Assembly: GCA_022457155.1 (NCBI GenBank)
Contig: JAJGOT010000356.1
Location: 310,001-374,000 of the forward strand
Length of the DNA: 64,000 nucleotides
Source: Cladopsammia gracilis
Taxonomy: Eukaryota > Cnidaria > Anthozoa > Scleractinia > Dendrophylliidae
Direction: 5' to 3'
This document shows, piece by piece, positions 1-12,060 of this stretch. Position 1 is the stretch's first letter. Every line of letters begins with the position of its first letter. The notes under the pieces are model-generated. The model saw only the letters and a list, made by a program, of their open reading frames with translations. It ran no database searches and had not been told where the DNA came from. The position numbers were made by a program, and so were the translations under genes.

Positions 1-855
1 TTATCAAGTTTCCCGGAAAGTGACATCATGAAACTTAGCGCCCCAATTTCTCAAATTATAAAATTTGTACTAAAGTAATCAAACATGCGGGATTCCTGAC
101 CGCAGTATTTTTCAAAACCTTTTTCTGATCCGAGATACAGGCAAGGTTGTCCGTTGTTGCATTATTATGCAGTATTACTTAATTTTGTATTAAATTTTCC
201 ACCGCAGAAATATACTCGCGCAGAAAAAATTACTTGTTTTAATGATGTATATCGGCTTAACAAGAACTTTTCAACAGTGAATATATTGCTATCATAACTC
301 CGAGGCGACCGGCACAACAGTCATCTGTATTCCCGATTCAACTCCACACCCGTCCTCAAAAGAACCAGAGACTGTTATCATAATACTGATACATTTTTAC
401 AACAACGTACAATAATTCACTCACTAGTTTTCTCGTTGTTTATGTTCATATTGGCGCCAGAACAGCAACCATATAACCAGGAGAACTATACAAACCTCCG
501 GTCAGGAAGTAAAATTGTTTAATACCGATGCCTTGGATTTTATTTATACTTGACCAGTAATCCGCAAACATTTCCTCCCAGCAGAAATTTTAGCTGTCCC
601 GACGCGCAAAAATTTCCTCCCGCAAAACAAATTCAGTCGGACAATCCGCAAAATTTCCTTGTGCACGGTAGCTAAACCAATAAAACTATGACGTCTTTCC
701 CATACTATTGCATACAAACGCAAAGTTCATGCTGTTTTGCTCTGCCATATCGCTCATATTAAAACACAAACTTTCCCGTCCAATTTAACTTCTTAAAACG
801 TCTCCATTCGTAAAAATAGACCGTGAAATTCTCAAACTACGTTTCCCAAGAAAAC
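1..855. other. AT-rich intergenic stretch, no gene seen
   Basis: I see no coding region, RNA gene or clear inverted repeat here. Open frames are short and show no recognisable protein motif. Confidence 0.4.
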
Positions 856-1331
856 GCATTTGACCTATTTTTACCATTCTCGAAAGCAGCTTGAATGGCC
901 TTACGACAAATGATTGAAAATTTTAAATATTGATACCTAACGTGAGATATCGAAACTAAGAACTTTAATATCTTTGCGATGACGTAATGTGAAATATGAC
1001 AAGTTCATGACAAGTTCTGACATCCCAATACCCTAGAGAAATTAACAATAGGACCGGGGGTGTTCCTCAAATATTTTAGTGACGGTATGTGGTATGCATT
1101 TGACCTATTTTTACCATTCTCGAAAGCAGCTTGAATGGCTTTACGACAAATGATTGAAAATTTTAAATATTGATACCTAACGTGAGATATCGAAACTAAG
1201 AACTTTAATATCTTTGCGATGACGTAATGTGAAATATGACAAGTTCATGACAAGTTCTGACATCCCAATACCCTAGAGAAATTAACAATAGGACCGGGGG
1301 TGTTCCTCAAATATTTTAGTGACGGTATGTG
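856..1331. repeat. Direct tandem duplication, period 240 bp
   Basis: Two nearly identical units (856-1091 and 1096-1331) start with GCATTTGACCTATTTTTACC and end with GACGGTATGTG. They differ by a few bases (for example GGCC against GGCT near the start), so the duplication is recent. No coding content is seen in the unit. Confidence 0.9.
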
Positions 1332-2915
1332 ACGCCCTTCTTGAAATCCTAACCGCTTTAACCAACCATATCCTCAATGCCCTAATATAGCTTCTATGAA
1401 GAAGAAAGAAGAAACCCCCCCGGACAAAAGTCCACAAAAAATTGGTAACAGCTTTTGCCCCTTTTTTCGTGGTAATTCCGAAATCTCGCTTAATGCGCAT
1501 GCGCATTAACGAGAAAAAAACGTAATACATGAAGTTCCTCGAAGCAAGATTTTATCCATGAAAGCTCGTCTTTTTCCACTAAAGCGGCTTCTAAGTATCC
1601 CTTAATTAGTATCCTTGTCTTGAATAGCAAACCGCGAAATATTCAGGGAAATAACGTCTTTAATTTAAACGGTTTTCTCCGCTTAGTAAATTCACAGCAA
1701 AACATCAAAGTGTTTTTCTAGCTGACGTGACATTCGGCCGTGTAACCGCGCGAAAAACAAAGTCTCGCTTTGGTTTCAACATGACGCCGTACGCGCATGT
1801 TTTGCGACGTCATACGCGCCCGCGAGCTAGTCCTGCGCGATAGTCCGGTCCCGTGCGACAGCTGACGGAGGGCACACGGCGGACCGGAAGGAGGGCATAC
1901 GCGCGCCCGCGAAACATTCCGCTAGCCATGACCATGAAAAATGAAGGGCATAGGTTCTGGTTCTATGAGTATGGGGCTGCGCAGCCAGGCCTTCGGCCTG
2001 GCAAGTGCTCCGCTAAAAAGTTTAAAAACCTATACATTTTAATCACAACTATCCAATAATCAAAGGGCTCTATAAGAGCCATCTCGTTAATGCGAAACAT
2101 GGTAAGGTTAATTTGAAAGACAAATTAAGGGGCCAGTAGTTATCATGCAAAAAAGGAAGTGTAGCGTTTTTTATTTATTTTTTGAGTTAACAAACCGAAT
2201 AGCGGCATAAATGAACATTCTAAAGAGGTACGAAGAGCTAATGTCAGTACATGACCATAAAAGCGAGAGGAGTTATTTGAGACTTTTCGTCAGTGTTAAT
2301 TTAGTAGGTGCGTGAAAAGTGTTAACTTTCAAACTCGTCATGATATTTTTAATGGTTAATGAGAGTTTTATTACTTTGATTGGTTTTGTTTTGATAGCGT
2401 GGATTGTTAAAGTAGTAGTTTGGGCTGGTTTGCGTGATATTATATCGAGTTTAAAGGTATTTTGACAAAGTGGGTAAGATTGGCTAACTGGACTGTAGTT
2501 TGGTTTTTATTAAACTCTTTTTCTTAGGCGATCGTTACTTGATTAATGAAAGGCTCCTAAGAGCCAACGTGTGAATAACAAATGCTAACGCGTAACACTA
2601 TATTGCGGTAAGCTCATGTTTTCACACTGACACGGTTCAATATTTTTTTAAAAATTAAACTAAGGATTTTTGACAAACGCAAAAAAAATACAGTACATCA
2701 CTTTCATAATGTTCAGTCCGAAGAAGAAAGAAAAAAAACAACGGCCCGAGCACGATTCGACCACCAAAGACTCCAAATGCGAAACATCTTTAAGCTTATT
2801 GTTGTTTATATTTAGTTATTGTTATCGCTGGATTCACGCTGTTCTAGTTACAAAACGCATTCGTAACAAAGAATTACGTCACTTAGTTTACGTAACACAG
2901 AATTACGTCACTTAG
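1332..2915. other. Intergenic, no gene seen; CpG-rich patch
   Basis: About 1690-1930 is rich in CpG and GCGC motifs, unlike its surroundings, and a perfect short palindrome (CCAGGCCTTCGGCCTGG) lies at 1985-2001. Short open frames here have no recognisable motif. A promoter is possible but not shown. Confidence 0.3.
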
Positions 2916-4069
2916 CACAGGGAGCAGAGGAGCCAAATTTTAACCTTTACGCGTTCGATCTTCGACCTGTTGTTCAACGAGTCTGTTTTTCGCCCCAGCG
3001 GGACCCCAAGCGTAATCGGAGCTTTCCGTTTGGTAACCGCAAATTGCTGACTGTGGGCGCCACAAAATCGTTACACAGCAAGAAGAGAGACAAGGGAGGA
3101 AACAGATTTGAGCCTAATTTTTGATCCCCGATTACTCGCTTTTGATTCAATAAAAAGTTCTGATTTTTGGGATTTAGCTTTGGACAGTCTCTGGACAGAT
3201 TTTCAACAATTTCGATGAAGAGATCCATTAAACGCTCTTTTCGGTGATCGCTCTTTATGGCGTTCAAAGTTGACTTTCGTAGGATGTGGACCGCAACATA
3301 CTGGTGACGGAAATACGTCATACGAGAGGTGTGCTCCACTCCACTGCAGTGGAGCACCGAAATAACGATAACTCGCCGAAATCGCGCTAAATCACCCCGA
3401 GGAGCAAGCAAACAACAAAGAATACAACACAGCAACAGGGTAAGTCAATTTTATTCACATAAGATTCGAATTTTTAAGTTTTGAAGCGAAACCGTTGCGT
3501 TCACATACAAACCTTTATAAATCGAATCTTTGTAACACAATACCGCTCATAAAGCTAAGGTCACGTACCGGTTATCTTATTGTGAGCTTGGGCGCCTGTG
3601 GTCGACTTTGCGGAGCTATATCTCCACTATTTTAAAAGATATCGCTTTTAAACTCGGCCACTTTGCTAATTTTGAGATGCTTTTTCCAGCAGTGCCGATG
3701 GAGTTTTGCTGTCAGGCCAATATAAAAATTTGGAAAAACCGTGACAAGGTCTATTTTGAACGGTTGGCATTACTTCCGTTTTATTGACGGCATGTCACTT
3801 TCGGAGTTTTTACTTCCGTCACCAGTATTTTGCGGTCCACATCCAACGAATCACGTGGTACTATGTTTCTTCCCTTGTCTCTTTTTCTTCTCGGCACTTC
3901 GTGCCTCGCTCGGAAAGCTTACGCTTTCCGGAAAGCGCCGATTACGCTTGGGGTCCCGCTGAGGGAAAAACTCGAAAACAACAGATCGAATAACGCAAGA
4001 CACAACGCGCGTTTTAAGCTCAAAGATCGAACGCGTATTAGGTCAAATTTGGCTCCTCTGCTCCCTGTG
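2916..4069. mobile_element. Non-autonomous foldback DNA transposon with 7-bp target duplication
   Basis: The ends are inverted (CACAGGGAGCAGAGGAGCC at the left, GGCTCCTCTGCTCCCTGTG at the right) and are flanked by the direct repeat CACTTAG at 2909-2915 and 4070-4076. Inverted similarity continues inward for roughly 200 bp, with a further matching block at about 3283-3318 and 3810-3845. The open frames inside mirror each other because of the foldback and are not genes. The CAGGG-like end and the target-site length are loosely hAT-like, but the superfamily is not settled. Confidence 0.75.
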
Positions 4070-4076
4070 CACTTAG

Positions 4077-4849
4077 TTTACAGCTGATGGAAGGAGTGAG
4101 CGAGTGAGTGACTCATTTGCAGACTCGTACCCAGTCGCTATTATTATTATTTTTTTTGGTCAGGGGGGAGAGGGGGGGGGGGGCGAGAGAAGATTGGATA
4201 CTAGGGTGAGTTGAGGCGTGCGGGGTGTCATGGGAAGGGTCGAGGTAAAATGGCGACTGACAGAAGGATGCAAATCACTCACTGAAGGGTTTCGGCTTGT
4301 TGTTTTGGCCCATTTTTTACATGTGTCTGTTACCAAGTATCCAACAAAGGCTGTCCGTTAATGGCACGGCTCAAAGTGGCGTTGTATGGATTTTTTTTTT
4401 AATTTTTTACTCTTCATTCGAACATTCGGGAAACAGGACATTTCTCGGGTAGAAGTGGAAATCAAGCTGGATCATTGCTAGAAGCTGGCTATCGGACGAT
4501 ATCAGGTAAAACTAATATAAATATGGTCTTTTTGACTTAAATTGTCGTGGCTTCTTGTCTATCTTACTGTTTTTAGCTTGGTGCCTTAAGTTGAGGGCAA
4601 AATGGCTCTCAGATTTTTGAGTTTGTTTCAGCGACTGAGCCTCTTCAATACTAGTTATTAAAAGTGGCCATTCTTTTTATTTCTATCTATCTGTTGAAAG
4701 GTACACGATTCAAGATGGTTTGGCTGCGAAACAAGCTCATTTAAGTTTGAGAACACGAAGTGCCGTGCCCTGCATTGCAAGCCTTATAATAAGGATAAAG
4801 TACTTCTATCATAAAAAAATTATCAAATGAGACCTTAAACTACTGTAAT
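4077..4849. other. Intergenic with homopolymer tracts, no gene seen
   Basis: The stretch includes T-rich and G-rich runs around 4141-4190. I see no coding region or structured repeat that I can name. Confidence 0.3.
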
Positions 4850-5488
4850 AAAACGGTAAAATCCAAACTTTCGCCGATCAAAGGCATCATCAGGGATGAA
4901 AAGAAAAATATTCCGCGTCCGTCTATATATACTAATGCAAAGTAAAATGTGTAAAAGTGTAAGAATGTGAGGTACAAATATGAGATATGAATAAGAAACA
5001 AATAAAAAAATGGTCTAACAAGCAAGCCGAGTGTCATTGGACAAAGAGTCTCTAGAAATATGATAAAATAGTCATTAAAACAAAAGGTCCGCGAATTCGC
5101 TGCATTCTTCTCGGGAGTTCAGGGTCGGTTTATATTTTCTTATGTAGAATACTTCAAATAGGCGTAAATTCATAGGGTCGCTTTTGAGTACAATGGTTTT
5201 AATTACAATGCCTTTGTAGTCTATGTTTTGGCATGCAGAGATGTGTTTCTTTACAGAGGAGTCTTCACTGTTGAGATGTTCTCTAATACGATCGTGGATG
5301 AAACGTGTAGTGCTCCCGATATAGTGTTGATTGCAATTGTTACATGTGATTTGGTAAACGGCATTCCTTAGTAAGCATAACTTAGTGCTTGAGATGGGGC
5401 AGTTGTTCCTGGTGCATGTGCGCTTTGTAGTGTTGTGGGAGAGAGCTCGTCTGAGGATGTATGATCTGTGTGCGACACGTACTGGCAT
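4850..5488 (-). pseudogene. Penelope-like retroelement 3' fragment with GIY-YIG endonuclease domain
   Basis: The reverse-strand frame 5075-5488 (137 aa) carries the C-terminal endonuclease module of Penelope-like elements. A Cys-rich lead-in is followed by VYQITCNNCNQHYIGSTT, then the conserved R..EH region and the FEVFYIRKYKPTLNSRE region that closes the domain. The reverse transcriptase that should precede it is missing, so the copy is 5'-truncated, as is usual for these elements. The reverse-strand tail 4850-5070 is probably its 3' UTR and contains a hammerhead-like CTGATGA...GAAA core near 4872-4896. The truncated end abuts a perfect 32-bp palindrome. The domain assignment is confident; activity is very unlikely. 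Confidence 0.8.
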
Positions 5489-5503
5489 GCCAGTACGTGT
5501 CGC
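5472..5503. repeat. Perfect 32-bp palindrome at the truncated end of the Penelope fragment
   Basis: The sequence reads the same on both strands, with a centre at TGGCATGCCA and ends GCGACACGT/ACGTGTCGC. It lies exactly where the Penelope-like coding frame stops being recognisable, suggesting an inverted-duplication junction. Confidence 0.85.
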
Positions 5504-5865
5504 GCACGTTTTATTACAGTTGTTTAAGGCCTCATTTGATAATTTTTACTCGTGGCGAAACACACGAGTTGTAAATCCGGCGTTGACTTTTCTTGTTTTT
5601 TTTTTTCGTGTGACATTAGCGCATGCAAATTTATGCACGCATATTTAAGTCTATATCGACGACTATATGGCTTTCGGCCATGAAATACATACCGTAAAAT
5701 CTCTCCGTGTGTGTACTCGAGAAGCAAGATAAAGAACTACTGCGTACAACTGCACACTTTCAAGACAATTCAAGGCGTTCATGGATGGATAGGACCGTTT
5801 GATATTGTGTTCGCCGCTTATTCCTGTGGGATTTTTGCTCTGGCAAGTTCTATGTTTTATGTAAG

Positions 5866-5964
5866 GGATAATGCCCTCGCTCCTCGGCCTTCTTAAAAAT
5901 AATGACCGAGCGCGTAGCGCGAGGTCATTATTTTTAAGAAGGCCGAGGAGCGAGGGCATTATCC
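5866..5964. repeat. Perfect foldback, 42-bp arms
   Basis: Arms 5866-5907 and 5923-5964 are exact reverse complements. The 15-nt loop (GAGCGCGTAGCGCGA) is itself nearly self-complementary. No coding role is visible; it may be a tiny foldback transposon or cruciform-forming site. Confidence 0.9.
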
Positions 5965-6412
5965 GTTTTAATGCACCTTTTCATTGTTTTAGAACAAGCA
6001 AACCAACGACTTGCTGTGAAATTTTGCTCATTAGTGACAGTAGTGATTGTCTAAATCCCGTAAGGATTGTGCAAGCATTTTAATCATTGTAATGACTCCC
6101 GTGGGAGAATTTTTTCTTGCCGTTTCAATCAGTTTAGAATTGATCAACTATGGCCTCGATGAAACGCGGTGATGCGATGTGAAGCGCCGTTTGTGATATT
6201 CTTTACTGGCCAAGTAGGATACTTTTTACAACAAGTTACCGCAAAATAGGAAAAAGGAATCAGGAGGATGCAATCTTGGAAAAAGCTAGCGAGCTAGCGA
6301 AGTGAAATTTTAATGGTACACTTTTGAAACGTTTCAATTCTTACATGACAAGGGTAAAAAGTTCCTTGACAGTCAGCAGTAGTAATAATCAGAAATTTGG
6401 GGATATGGGCTT

Positions 6413-6609
6413 TAGATTAGACTACGAGCAGTCTGTCTTTCCCAGCTTAGTCCATCGAGCGAGAAACGAAGAAACATTAGCGAACGGTAATGGCCGTGCG
6501 AAACTGGGGCGCCTCCAGTTTCGCGCGGCCATTATCCATTCGCTAATGTTTTTTCGTTCCTCGCTCGATGGACTAAGCTGGGAAAGAGAGACTGCTCATA
6601 GTCTAGCTT
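6413..6609. repeat. Imperfect foldback, about 90-bp arms
   Basis: The left arm (from about 6413) and right arm (to about 6609) are reverse complements with scattered mismatches, centred on GAAACTGGGGCGCCTCCAGT near 6510. The open frame across it is a by-product of the palindrome. Confidence 0.85.
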
Positions 6610-6917
6610 TAGAAAAAAATAGGAAGTTCACTGTCGATAATTTTTCATTCCACGTTCAATGTAATGGAAAATATTGAGATTTGCCTTATGGTGTCTGTAG
6701 TAAAGGTTTATTTAAAACTATTAACCAAGGTAGTTGAAAACCTAAAAACATAAGTCCCTCGGAGATACAGGGTGTATGTTGTTGGTCCAGAGGGATGTTT
6801 TGTTTATTTTGTTGACATGTACATCAAAAGTATTTGTCAGGGGTGTTGCGAGTGCTATCCATGTTAGAATTTTTGATAAATTATGCTGATGTGCTAAATT
6901 GAGAAGATTCTAGAAAA

Positions 6918-7046
6918 TCACTGAGGTGGAACAGTAGGTTATTATTGTGATCAGTGAGGTGGAACAGGAGGTTACTATTTTTAATAATAACCTCCTGTTC
7001 CACCTCACTGACCACAATAATGACCTGTTGTTCCATTTCAGTGAGC
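6918..7046. repeat. Imperfect foldback with internal GTGGAACAG repeats
   Basis: Two arms of about 60 bp meet near 6983. Each arm contains two copies of a CAGTGAGGTGGAACAG-like motif, so direct and inverted repeats are combined. Confidence 0.8.
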
Positions 7047-7295
7047 ATGTATGCAGATTATTACAAATAATAACCTGTTCAAAACAATGAAAAGGTGCAT
7101 TAAAACGTTTGAGGGAATATTTTCAATACAAAAATTAGCGAAAGTCAATAAACGAAGTTTCGACATCTTCGGGATGTCATTGTCAAGTAAAATGTGTACG
7201 TCAGTTCTTGCATTATAAATAGATTTACAATTATGCGCGTAAGGTGACAAAATACGTTGTGACAAGAAAAAGTTACTAATAGGAAACTGCGTTAA

Positions 7296-7819
7296 TTAAA
7301 CAAACAATTTTGCTCCGATTGAGTCTGACTGAGTATTGAGTAATGGCTTAAATTCTCTAATATATAACATTTCATATATCAGGCAGTCAGGTTTACTCTT
7401 GCATTTCTTTAACATGGTAAAATGATCTTCAGGGTTCCTTGGCTTCATATTGTGTTCGATTCCTTCTTGATATGATTTCGATTCCGGATGAGCTCTGATA
7501 TTCGACAACACTTTGATATAAATGTTGGCGAGTGTAGCCGACATAGCTTGCATCGCACAAGCCACATTTTAATAAATACACAACGCTTTGTTGGTTGATT
7601 AACGGAGGCTTTTTGTCGCGCATCTTAACATCATCCTCATTTTTTTCTGCTCGTGAACACCGGCTGTTGTGTTTTTCCAGTTTTGTTGCTCAAATCTCGT
7701 AGTTGTCTTCTGACAGTGTCGGCCGATTTTTGATCTTTAAACGGTAGTAAAATTTTGGTAATGCCAACGCGGCTGCTAGTATGATTTTTGCTTTCAGTAG
7801 TATTTGTCACTGAGGTCAA
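7296..7819 (-). pseudogene. Second Penelope-like GIY-YIG fragment, frameshifted
   Basis: Three reverse-strand frames line up with the tail of a Penelope-like polyprotein. 7637-7819 is the linker (PFKDQKSADTVRRQLRDLS). 7429-7623 begins the endonuclease with VVYLLKCGLCDASYVGYT. 7296-7565 gives its end with MLYIREFKPLLNTQSDS. The change of frame inside the GIY-YIG domain shows that it is dead. It is a different copy from the fragment at 5.0-5.5 kb, judging by the low residue identity. Confidence 0.75.
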
Positions 7820-8719
7820 AAACTCACGCTACGACTACTATGATTCACGCTACTTCCCACGCTGACTCATAGCGTGTGATCAAAAAGGATGCGCACTGTC
7901 AAGTACGGTTCGACATCAATTGTAGTTCCTTTGTTATGGCCATTGAAGTCTGAAGGTTTTATAACCAGACCCTCGATCAACTATGTTGGCACCAAAATGG
8001 GGTGCTTACAAAGTTTGGTCGATATGTAACGTGAATTGAAATGTGGACTGGACTATGAATAATGGATTGTGGTTCGTAACTCTAGAATTGTGAACTGGAA
8101 TTATGGCTGTGGATGCTATCTTTAATTCATCGTTCTCGACAATCCACTGAGTGTAAAACTCTTCTACTAAGTATAAAAGCTGGGACAAAACGGCCCACTT
8201 TTAAAGCCTAACGGGTTAACTGTTTTGTCCGGTGTTACTCGCCTTTAAATTTTATTGCCTATTCTTCGGAGGCTTCAAAGTCCTATAAGGAGACAAGTTT
8301 GATTGTAGTGGGTGGTTTCAAGATTTTTGTAATAAGGAAAACAACGCAAACAGACAAAAACTACGTTGTAAACTGCAACGCTCTTTGCAAGGTAACAAGC
8401 GCTTCAGAGCTAAGAAAAAACAGAGAGGGATTCTGTGAATAGACTCATATTTCTTTGCTTTTACTAATTTCATCACTTTGAAGCAACAATTCGCCTTATT
8501 TTAAACAATGCTGAGAAAGCTTTTCTGTCGTACTAATTTTGAATTTGTTCAACCAAATGCGCTTGAATTCGTTCTGAGTTTGACAAAACAACTTGTAGGC
8601 ACATGCTTTTGAATGATGATGTAATTCATGGCGCTCAATGAACGGCACTTTTTCCTCAACCAAAGATCACAACAAATATAACGCATCACGTCATCACATT
8701 ATCTCATTTCACACCATGC
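7820..8719. other. Intergenic, no gene seen
   Basis: The only repeat noticed is a short block at 8166-8196 (AGTATAAAAGCTGGGACAAA) that recurs in similar form at 9778-9803. No gene is visible. Confidence 0.3.
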
Positions 8720-9004
8720 ATACAGCTGTTTCGAGAAAGGTTGTCGGAAAAAAGCGTAAAAGTGCACGCGACAATCCAGAAAGGTATTGTGGGTAGTCAT
8801 CCATGCTATATCCTAAAAACTCATTTGGCCGATTTATCCTGATGGCCCGCCACCTAAGATCTTCCCCGTTCGGACGAAGCATCGCGGGTTTCATGTATTT
8901 ATTTGACTTATTAAAATTGATTGATCACATCCCATATTATTTTTCGGGATTGTCGCGTGCACTTTTGCGCTTTTTTCCGACAACCTTTCTCGAAACAGCT
9001 GTAT
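8720..9004. mobile_element. MITE with about 57-bp terminal inverted repeats
   Basis: The left end (ATACAGCTGTTTCGAGAAAG) and right end are inverted copies over about 57 bp (8720-8777 and 8947-9004). The centre is unrelated. No target duplication was clearly resolved, so the family is left open. Confidence 0.75.
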
Positions 9005-9017
9005 TTATGTCACACTA

Positions 9018-9708
9018 AAGGCTTATTTATACAGAGCACGACCACGAACGCGAACGCGGCGTTCGCATTGGATAAGCAATTTGTATGAATGCGTTTATAC
9101 CAAAGGCGACCACGAACGCGGCTGGAAATTGGTTCGTGCGGAAATTAAAGTCGCAGAGATTGCCTCATGAGCGAATTTTTATGCAATAGTCGCATGAACT
9201 ATTTCTTGTCAACCAATCAGTTCTTTTGTTTTCGTGTAACTCGGCCCAGGTGACACGCGGTACGCGTAAAAGATTTGACTTTCTCGCGCACCGGTTGACA
9301 ACATATCGGTCCCAGCACCTAGTCGAACTGTTCCTCTGTCATTCTGAAGTAGTGATGAAACTTGTCTGGGTGGAAATGAAGCTCCTTTACCAATTGGTGG
9401 TATTCGCCATAAATATGACACTTCTGTAAAATCGGGTGTACAGATATACGCCTGAATCTCCTCTTCCTTCTCCTATTCTCCGTCTGAAGAGGTAAAATGC
9501 TAAAATGTCACCAGAATCTGTGTCCGAGACCTTTGCTGCCATTTCATAAGATGGTGCATGGTAGCTTAATTGCCACTTTCACAGCCCGAATTACCGCGTT
9601 CTGTATGAACGGTGGGTCGTGCGAACGTTCGAGTGGAAAGTCGCGCTGAAAGTCGCAATGGTCGCGTTCGTGGCCGTGGTTGCGCTCTGTATAAACAGGC
9701 CTTTAGAC
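9018..9708. mobile_element. MITE with TIR AAAGGC...TTTATACAGAGC
   Basis: The first about 45 bp (AAAGGCTTATTTATACAGAG and on) is repeated inverted at the right end, ending AGGCCTTT. The interior holds further ACGAACGCGA repeats. The open frames at 9209-9429 in both directions have no recognisable motif. Confidence 0.7.
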
Positions 9709-9832
9709 ACGTTTTTTAATTTATTGTTTTCGAAACAAACTTTGCTTCATTTCCAAACGACTAGTTCGCGATTCACTAAGTATAAAAACTGGGATCAAAC
9801 GGCCTGCTTGTGATGAATAACGGCTATTTTCA

Positions 9833-10122
9833 TAAGGCTGGTTTTCACTGGCAACGGAGTCGTGGTTGTGGTCGGAGTCGGAGTCGTAAGAGCGCTTCTG
9901 CCTTAGTGAAAATCGAAAATCGAAGTCGTCAGCAGAGTTAAAAGCTCGACGAAATCGAATCGGGGTCAAAAGAATCAGAACGGTTCCACTTTCTTCCGAT
10001 TCCGCTTATGACTCCGTAATCTTCTTCCAATTCCGTCGGTTTGATTTTTACTAGATCGTAACGCTCTGCGCTTCTGATTACGACTCCGACTCCGACTCCG
10101 TCGTTAGTGAAAACCAGCCTTT
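9833..10122. mobile_element. MITE with GGCTGGTTTTCACT ends
   Basis: The termini GGCTGGTTTTCACTGGCAAC and its approximate reverse complement (AGTGAAAACCAGCC) bound the element, with GGAGTCG/CGACTCC repeats just inside both ends. Target duplication is unclear. Confidence 0.7.
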
Positions 10123-11251
10123 AATATATATCTGACTGTGACAAATTATGTTAATAAACTCGTCAACACCTTAGAAGATTTGGAATAAAACTGAGAATAT
10201 TTTCCATTTGTTACGGGTGAGAGAGGTACCGGGATCGATGCCCGGGTTCTCCACCAAGTATGTTAAGGGCTAAAACGGCAGCTGACTCACTCAGCAACTA
10301 GGAGAGGTATCGGGACTCTTGTTTATTCTTCTACTCCTACTTCTTCTACTGACTTACAACTCGATTGCAAGCAACTTATATACCCTAATTTTAGACATAT
10401 TTGGGTTTGCTGACCGTGGGGACTTCTATCGCACATCCCGTGTCCTGTAGACCTATTTTGGCTTCTAAGCGTGGGAACTTTAAATTCATATCCTGTGGCC
10501 TAACAGAGCGAGTAGAGGAAATACCTACACGGCTGTTCATAACAAGTACTAGAGAATCAATGGAATAGCTAGGGGTAAAACTGTAAAGTTAGACTAGACA
10601 CCCAAAACAGGAACCTTAGTGTAGGTAAAACCCAAGGTCAGCTTTAGTTCCCAAGTATGCCTACTTCAAAAACCGACATTCAAGTTTAACAAATTCATAA
10701 AGGTAGACAGTACTACTCAAAAACCTAGGGACTACCAGTGTGGGCTAAACCTTCAATAACCTTGGACTATGAACGCGATTATAAAGAAACTCCAAACATA
10801 AAAGAAACCTTAGGCATAACATTACGACTAAATACTTCACAACACATTTTACCTTACCTACTTCAGCTGTCTTTGTTTATTTTTTCTCCAACAGATGATG
10901 ACGTTTGTTACAGAAAGCCTTCATTTCATTTTTTAGTCTTACATCATTGTTGAATTAACGTACCCCTAAAGCAAGTAATAGTTTTATTGAACTAGTTTAT
11001 ATACGGTATTATTTAATGTTAGTAGAAGGCATAATTCCAAACATATCGTCTTATCTACTAACTTATTAATTATGTTTTGGCAGGCTTATATGTCATATGC
11101 ATTGCAAAATGTAATTTCTGGCGTTTGAGTAACGTAGTCAACGAATGAGACAGAAATTGATATTTCTACGGCACGGTAACAGCAGGGGCTGGGCACTATT
11201 GTTATAGTGCATTGTGGGTAGCATAACTTCGTTATAAACGACGTATCGCAC
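10123..11251. other. Intergenic; isolated tRNA-like T-arm
   Basis: No gene was found. At about 10223-10257 a CCGGG/CCCGG stem with a 7-nt loop matches a pol III B-box (GATCGATGC) and is followed by GTTCTCCACCA, like the 3' end of a tRNA. No D-arm, A-box or matching acceptor strand is visible, so at most this is a tRNA-derived SINE remnant. Confidence 0.25.
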
Positions 11252-12060
11252 GTGGTTAGTCATTCTAGGCCTGCACCATTCGGCTTCAGTAGTTTTCAAA
11301 GTTCACCTTCGTCGCGATTAAAGGTGACGACTTTCAGCGAGGACGACGTCGCTAAATTAGTTCAACAGTCGGTCCAACAGAACAACCAGGCCTTGCAAGA
11401 CTCAATGAAGGAGATGCTAAAAGAGTCGTCGACCGAGCTTAAGAGGTCGCAAACAGAATCTGTCGACTCACAAATCAGGGAAACCAAGAAACTCAAGCTC
11501 GACGAGCCTCGTCGTTTCAAGAAAAAAGCAAACGCGGACCAATTCCGCTTTAACGCTTAGTTGCAGGATGTCATAGACGAGGCCAAATCGTCCGTCCAAT
11601 CTAACGGTTTGCAGAAAATTAAAGAGTCCCTGGAGAAAGGTGAGACTTTGCTTAAAGAAAGACAAAAGCACATTCTTCTCGCCGATAAATTTAGAATTCG
11701 GGTGGGCTACTGTTCATGAATACAAAAAAAGCGAGATTGCAGACGATTCTGAAGACGAGAAAAAGATGTACAAGGCGGAGGCGAGAGCCGAGGCCCATGC
11801 GAAGCATACATCAGCCAGAGCCACCAAAACGGCCGTTGGAGCTGCTACCAGAAAAGATCCAGCCATTGGCGAGTTTAACTCGAAGCAGTTCAACAAGCGT
11901 ATTCCGGGTGTGAGGCAGATACTGACATTAGCGCTATAAGACTCAAGTGAAGCCGGGATTTTGCTATCATTGTGGAAAGCCAGGTCACTGGAGGGTCCAA
12001 TGCCCGACGGCGTTGCGAGGAGCCGGGAGTACCAGATGACTAGTGGAGCAGCAATCACAG
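11252..12060 (+). pseudogene. Gag-like protein with CCHC zinc knuckle (YR1)
   Basis: The first frame (11252-11560) is hydrophilic with a coiled-coil-like Lys/Glu-rich part (VQQNNQALQDSMKEMLKES). Its counterpart in the second element at 41.4 kb has TQNNQDLLGQFKTLFKDSS. A stop and frameshifts follow. A further frame (11716-11940) is basic, and a zinc knuckle CYHCGKPGHWRVQC (CX2CX4HX4C) lies at 11962-12003. A nucleic-acid-binding Gag-like role is inferred from position and the knuckle. Several frame changes mean that it is no longer translatable as one protein. Confidence 0.6.

Noticed and set aside
10205..10262. tRNA-like 3' end with B-box and CCA
   Set aside because: Only a T-arm and acceptor-like tail are visible; there is no D-arm, anticodon arm, A-box or pairing 5' acceptor, so I do not call a tRNA gene.
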